DNA from: Entophlyctis helioformis
Taxonomy: Eukaryota > Chytridiomycota > Chytridiomycetes > Chytridiales > Chytriomycetaceae
Assembly: GCA_025526915.1 (NCBI GenBank)
Contig: JAHLKH010000095.1
Coordinates: forward strand, 1-64,000
DNA: 64,000 nucleotides
Direction: 5' to 3'
The notes beneath the pieces were generated by a model. The model was not told the DNA's origin. It did not search any database and was given only the letters and a program-made list of their open reading frames with translations. Positions 60,216 through 64,000 of the stretch are shown here, piece by piece. The position numbers and the translations under genes were made by a program. The number at the start of each line of letters is the position of its first letter. Within the stretch, counting starts at the first letter, position 1.

Positions 60216-60646
60216 CAGACAGCGTGCCAGCAAGTCAAGTGCCACTCCACATGCTCTGACTTCCAGCACAACCACCAACACTTTGAATCGGGGCACCTCC
60301 CGATCGACCTAACGGGTCACTTATCACATCATTGTTCAAACAATGGTGCAAGGTGAGCCTCTGGTGGGTTGCCTCGCCCGCCTGTCGTCGCATGCTCGTT
60401 GCTGACTCGAACCTTGCATCGTGTGATGTGCTTGCTTGCATTCGACGCTTCTTGCGACGAATCCAATTCCAAAACGCTTGGTAATTGTTTGAATGTCGGG
60501 CCATTTGCCGGCGGTTTGCCGGCATTCCCTCGCCCTATTGCCCACCCCTCGGACATCGCGTGATCAGTTGGATGAAGGGAGGCAGGGCATCGACCCTCTG
60601 GCTCGGGGCATTTACCCCCAACAACCAGCAACCACTGTCAGCAACC
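60216..60646. other. 3' flank of the Fanzor gene, no gene seen
   Basis: No conserved frame. In Fanzor and TnpB systems the guide (omega) RNA is typically read from the 3' end and downstream flank, so this is where it would be expected; no structure was verified. Confidence 0.3.
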
Positions 60647-61935
60647 ATGAGCACTCGCAACCTTCCATCAGGGTCAAGTCGATGGGATACCCTCCCGGCC
60701 GAATTGCGGCTTCACGTCCTGTACTACTGTACTGCGCTCTATGCATTCCTGCATGGCAAGCTTGCCGAACTCGGCCCAGACACGGTTCTGCAGATATGGT
60801 GCGAAACCATCCGACTCAACTGGCAAGGAGACCTGCGCCGATTGCCCGACGTTTCCAGCAGCTCGATGCATCTGGTCCTTCGAGAGACGATGCCGGTGTG
60901 CTCTCGATCCATGTACCGCCGGCTGTGTGCCCGCTTCCCTCTGCTGTCCGACTCTGGACCGACATCCGCTTCGACGCTCGCACCAACTACTACTCGCTCA
61001 ACGCCAAGTTCTGTCGCATGACCAGCGGAGCGTCTTGTGATCGTTTGCGCCACATACCCATGCGCAACTGCTGGCTCGACAATCTCGACATGACCCATCC
61101 GATTGCCCTTGGATGGCAGGCAATCATGGGCGGCCACGTTGATCTTCTCAGTCATCTTGTCCAGCATCACAATGTCCAGCTCCAGCAGTACCAGTTCTTT
61201 GACAACGAATATGCCATGAACCTGGCAGCGTTTGGCGGCCATGTCGGGATCCTGCAGATGCTGCATGATGCCGGCAACACGGCCTGCACGACCAGAGCAA
61301 TGGACGTTGCAGCCAAGCAAGGGCATCTCGAGACACTTGTCTGGCTGCATGAGCATGGCTACAGCTGCACAACGCACGCGATGGACGGCGCTGCTTCTGC
61401 TGGACACGTGGCGGTCATTGCGTGGTTGTGCCAGCACCGACGCGACCACTGGACGACAGACGCGATGGATTCGGCAGCCAGCAACGGCCATCTCGATGTG
61501 CTCATGTGGATGCACGAGCACTGCCAGTCTGCCCGATGCACAACGCAGGCGATGGACAAGGCAGCCGGACGCGGCCATCTCAGCGTTGTCCGTTGGCTGC
61601 ATGCCAACAGACCCGAGGGATGCACGACACAAGCGATGGACCTGTCGGCAACCAACAACCATCTTGATGTGGTCCAGTGGCTGCATGCCCATCGCACCGA
61701 AGGATGCACGACGCGAGCCATGGATGGTGCTTGCAAGAACGGCCATGGCGCTGTCGTCCGATGGCTGCGTGACCATCGCACCGAAGGATGCAGCCGAGAA
61801 ACGATAATGACGGCGGCGTGGCAGGGCCACCTCGACTTGGTCAATGTGCTGGTCAGCACGGTGCGGCCCCCGACAGCACAAAAGTCAGTGATGGACCGCG
61901 TGCGCCGTTTGTCTGCCAGTCGTGCAGCTCAATGA
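60647..61935 (+). CDS. F-box-like/ankyrin-repeat protein with internal frame change
   Basis: Member of the large chytrid-type ankyrin family. The N-terminus from ATG 60647 reads WDTLPAELRLHVLYYC (F-box-like) then TRSMYRRLC-type text (SRSMYRRLCARFP). Near 60940-60960 the coding frame must change by one: downstream the frame RLWTDIRFDARTNYYSLNAK runs without stop to TAA-free end TGA at 61933-61935. About eight ankyrin-like units follow with the pattern CTTxAMDxAAxxGHLxVVxWLHxH. Either a single-base frameshift or an intron with unclear sites explains the change; the first is likelier because possible introns would remove conserved residues. Function probably protein binding. Confidence 0.65.
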
Positions 61936-61988
61936 AGTCGCAGTTCATCTTGGGCGATTGTGGACATCTTTCCATTCAAACGACAACG

Positions 61989-64000
61989 ATGACCGATATC
62001 GCACGGGCCGAGGAGGGCGTTTCCCAGGGTCCCCAACTCGACTCGAGCGCGCAGCATGTACCGGGTCGCACCTACACGGCGAGGGCAGGCGTGAAGTTTG
62101 TGGCGATACCAGAGGAGGACGCCGCACCTGCTCCGTCGCACGACTCGACGTCCGCCAAACAAGCAGCACTAGCCGCAACAGACACTGAAGACGAAACTGA
62201 GCCATCGGCTGCAGAGACCGGCATTTCAATGATAATGTACTGGCTCGTGTCAGTGGTACGTGGTCACGGGCATCTGCTGGTGCTGCTGGTGTGCGTCAGA
62301 AGGCACACCGGCAACGAAACGGGGGCGGGGCTCTGTCGTTGGGACGCTGTTTGGAGTATCGAGAGTGCTCACAGCGGGCCCCCTTTTTCTCGTCTGTGTC
62401 GATGGCCGACCGTCTCGCTGACATATGTACCCGCTTTCGCTGCGTCCATTCATGCGCTTTCCAACGCGGCGTATCATACCCGACGCGTCCATTTCGCGTT
62501 CATCCATCTGCACCATCATGCGTGTGTAACGCTCACTGATTTGCGGTCGTGCGTTTGATTGGTTGGCGCCATGTGACCATCCATGTTTGCTGTTGACCCA
62601 ACAACGCATGTAGCTACCGCCCGCCGTATTCGTTGGCGCTTGTGTCCTGCCGCTTACCTACTTGGTGCGGGACCTCGAGTGGCGGCTCACCTTCTACACA
62701 TCGGCAGACAGTTGGACTCCCGACATACCCACCACGTGGATGGCATCATCGATTTTGTGGAACTCGATCGGCACCGCTCTCCACATCTTCCGGCCTGACT
62801 CGGGCAACTACATTGGTCATCTTTGGTTCGGGGCCGCCTTGGTCTTATCGTCATGGGTCTTCGTCCCGATTATCCTGCGGTTTGGCATGAAGCCATACTC
62901 GCCCACGTATGGGCTGACACGTCCAGGTGTACTAGCGCTTGTACCATTTGTTTCATATCCTTTGTAAGAAAGCCTTGATCATTCTTTGACTGGCGTTCGT
63001 TGTGATTGGCGGCTCATCGCAACATGCTGACGTGATGCTGTCCGATGCAGCACTACAATGGCCTACTATCCGTTCTCCGCCATCGAGAACCAGACCGAAA
63101 AGATCATCACGTCGCTCATCTTCAGTGTCATACTGATTGCCATGTCTCAGTTTCAGTACTGGGCATTCTTCGCCGGTCTTGCTCTGACCGAAGCCATGTC
63201 CGGTATCCATACTGGCGGCGGAATCGTCAGCGTCATGGCCGGCTTTCTCCGCACCGTCTGCTTCTGCCTCGTGCGCAACATTCTCAAGACGACCATATTG
63301 AAGATTAACAAGGTTGAAGAGGAGAAATACGACCAGCCGCCCGAGATTGACGGCAACTCGAAACAAAGCAGCAGGCACAGCATCGGGGCGTCGTCGCTAT
63401 CACTCAACATGCTCAAGCAAAACGCCGTGTTCAAAAACGACATGATCGACATGCAGTTCCAGGGATCCGTTGTCATCTTGTTCTCGGTGTACTCGCTGCC
63501 GGCATGGTACTCGTTTATGCGGACACCATCGAGTGCCGAGTTCTTTGCGACGATTCTGGGATCGATCGCGTTTGACTGGCTGTTCCGATTCCACGAGTTT
63601 CGCAAGCTGCTCAAGCTGGAGGAGCAAGTCATGAAACGGGCCGTGTCGCCCGAAACAGCCGCCAATGCAAAAGACCTCAAGATGCGTTTCAGCACAGGCA
63701 GCAACCAGGCACTGGATCTCGGCAAGTCATTCGCGAGTGTCGTCAGTGTAACGCCAAGCTCAGCGGCGCTGCCACGCGACATGTCGGCTGATATGTCCTT
63801 GAGCCTCAACCAATCGACAAGGGTGCATCACAGCGACGGCTTCCATCGCAGCAGCGGGTCAAAGCCAGGCGAAGACGCCAGCATCCATTCGGCCGATCAC
63901 TATGGATCTGTCGCTAATCCAGGCATCCATAGCCACCAGCATCAGCAACATGCTCCCATTGCGCTACAAGACAGCCCCAAGTATGATGCCCACGGTTTGG
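61989..64000 (+). CDS. Multi-span membrane protein of unknown function, paralogue 2 (3' end beyond window)
   Basis: Exons 61989-62255, 62614-62963 and 63051 to the window edge (phases 0 and 2). The first 80 residues are hydrophilic and acidic. Hydrophobic segments: SMIMYWLVSVLPPAVFVGAC, GHLWFGAALVLSSWVFVPII, PGVLALVPFVSYPF, SLIFSVILIAMSQFQYWAFF, GSVVILFSVYSLPAWYSF, AEFFATILGSIAFDWLF. Loops are Ser-rich. It has the same order of helices and exon phases as the gene at 48530-50727, with local similarity in the first and later helices. Open to base 64000. Intron 1 (358 bp) contains no gene. Confidence 0.72.

Overview
The window looks like nuclear DNA of a zoosporic (chytrid-like) fungus. It is GC-rich, and its genes are split by many short GT-AG introns (mostly 50-120 nt, often with a CTAAC or CTGAC branch site about 20 nt before the acceptor). 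It mixes fungal-type genes (KRE9/KNH-like and GH76 cell-wall proteins, ketopantoate reductase, an isochorismatase-AlkB fusion) with genes ordinary yeasts and moulds lack (axonemal CFAP141 and CLAMP/C1a-32 proteins, an ILK-like pseudokinase, a calcium-type mitochondrial glycerol-3-phosphate dehydrogenase). No species is claimed; a Rhizophydiales-like chytrid is a guess. All exon models were built by eye, by requiring reading phase to match at every splice junction.

Layout. 1-3.8 kb: tandem pair of EamA/DMT-type transporters (the first runs off the left edge). 3.8-9.0 kb: NIF/FCP-like phosphatase, ketopantoate reductase, C2H2 factor. 9.6-15.0 kb: a 1,654-aa GRAB-domain golgin. 15.1-18.1 kb: thiamine pyrophosphate carrier and tafazzin, head-to-head with 50 bp between start codons. 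18.2-24.0 kb: PIG-A (GPI anchor synthesis) and mitochondrial GPDH with EF-hands. 24.2-27.5 kb: six-unit polyubiquitin diverging from a METTL21-like methyltransferase. 27.8-36.8 kb: an RNA and translation cluster (ARS2/SERRATE, ribosomal P1, LUC7, ZCCHC9-like) interrupted by ILK. 36.8-40.2 kb: two flagellar genes, head-to-head, one apparently carrying a U12-type AT-AC intron. 40.2-48.2 kb: KRE9-like wall protein, isochorismatase-AlkB fusion, F-box/LRR protein, a small serine-rich protein, GH76 protein. 48.5-64 kb: two paralogous multi-membrane-span proteins flanking an accessory segment that holds a XPG/FEN-like nuclease module joined in phase to a Fanzor (eukaryotic TnpB/IS605-type RNA-guided nuclease) module, and an F-box-like/ankyrin gene.

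The most unusual item is the 53.0-60.1 kb locus. Eighteen exons can be joined in phase into about 1,870 codons with an N-terminal flap-endonuclease fold and a C-terminal Fanzor RuvC/zinc-ribbon domain, all catalytic acids present but two one-base frame breaks. Elsewhere the window is dense and conserved; many neighbours are divergent pairs with very short shared promoters (34-290 bp between start codons). About 2.3 kb (50.7-53.0 kb) is dark. No tRNA, rRNA or CRISPR array was seen.
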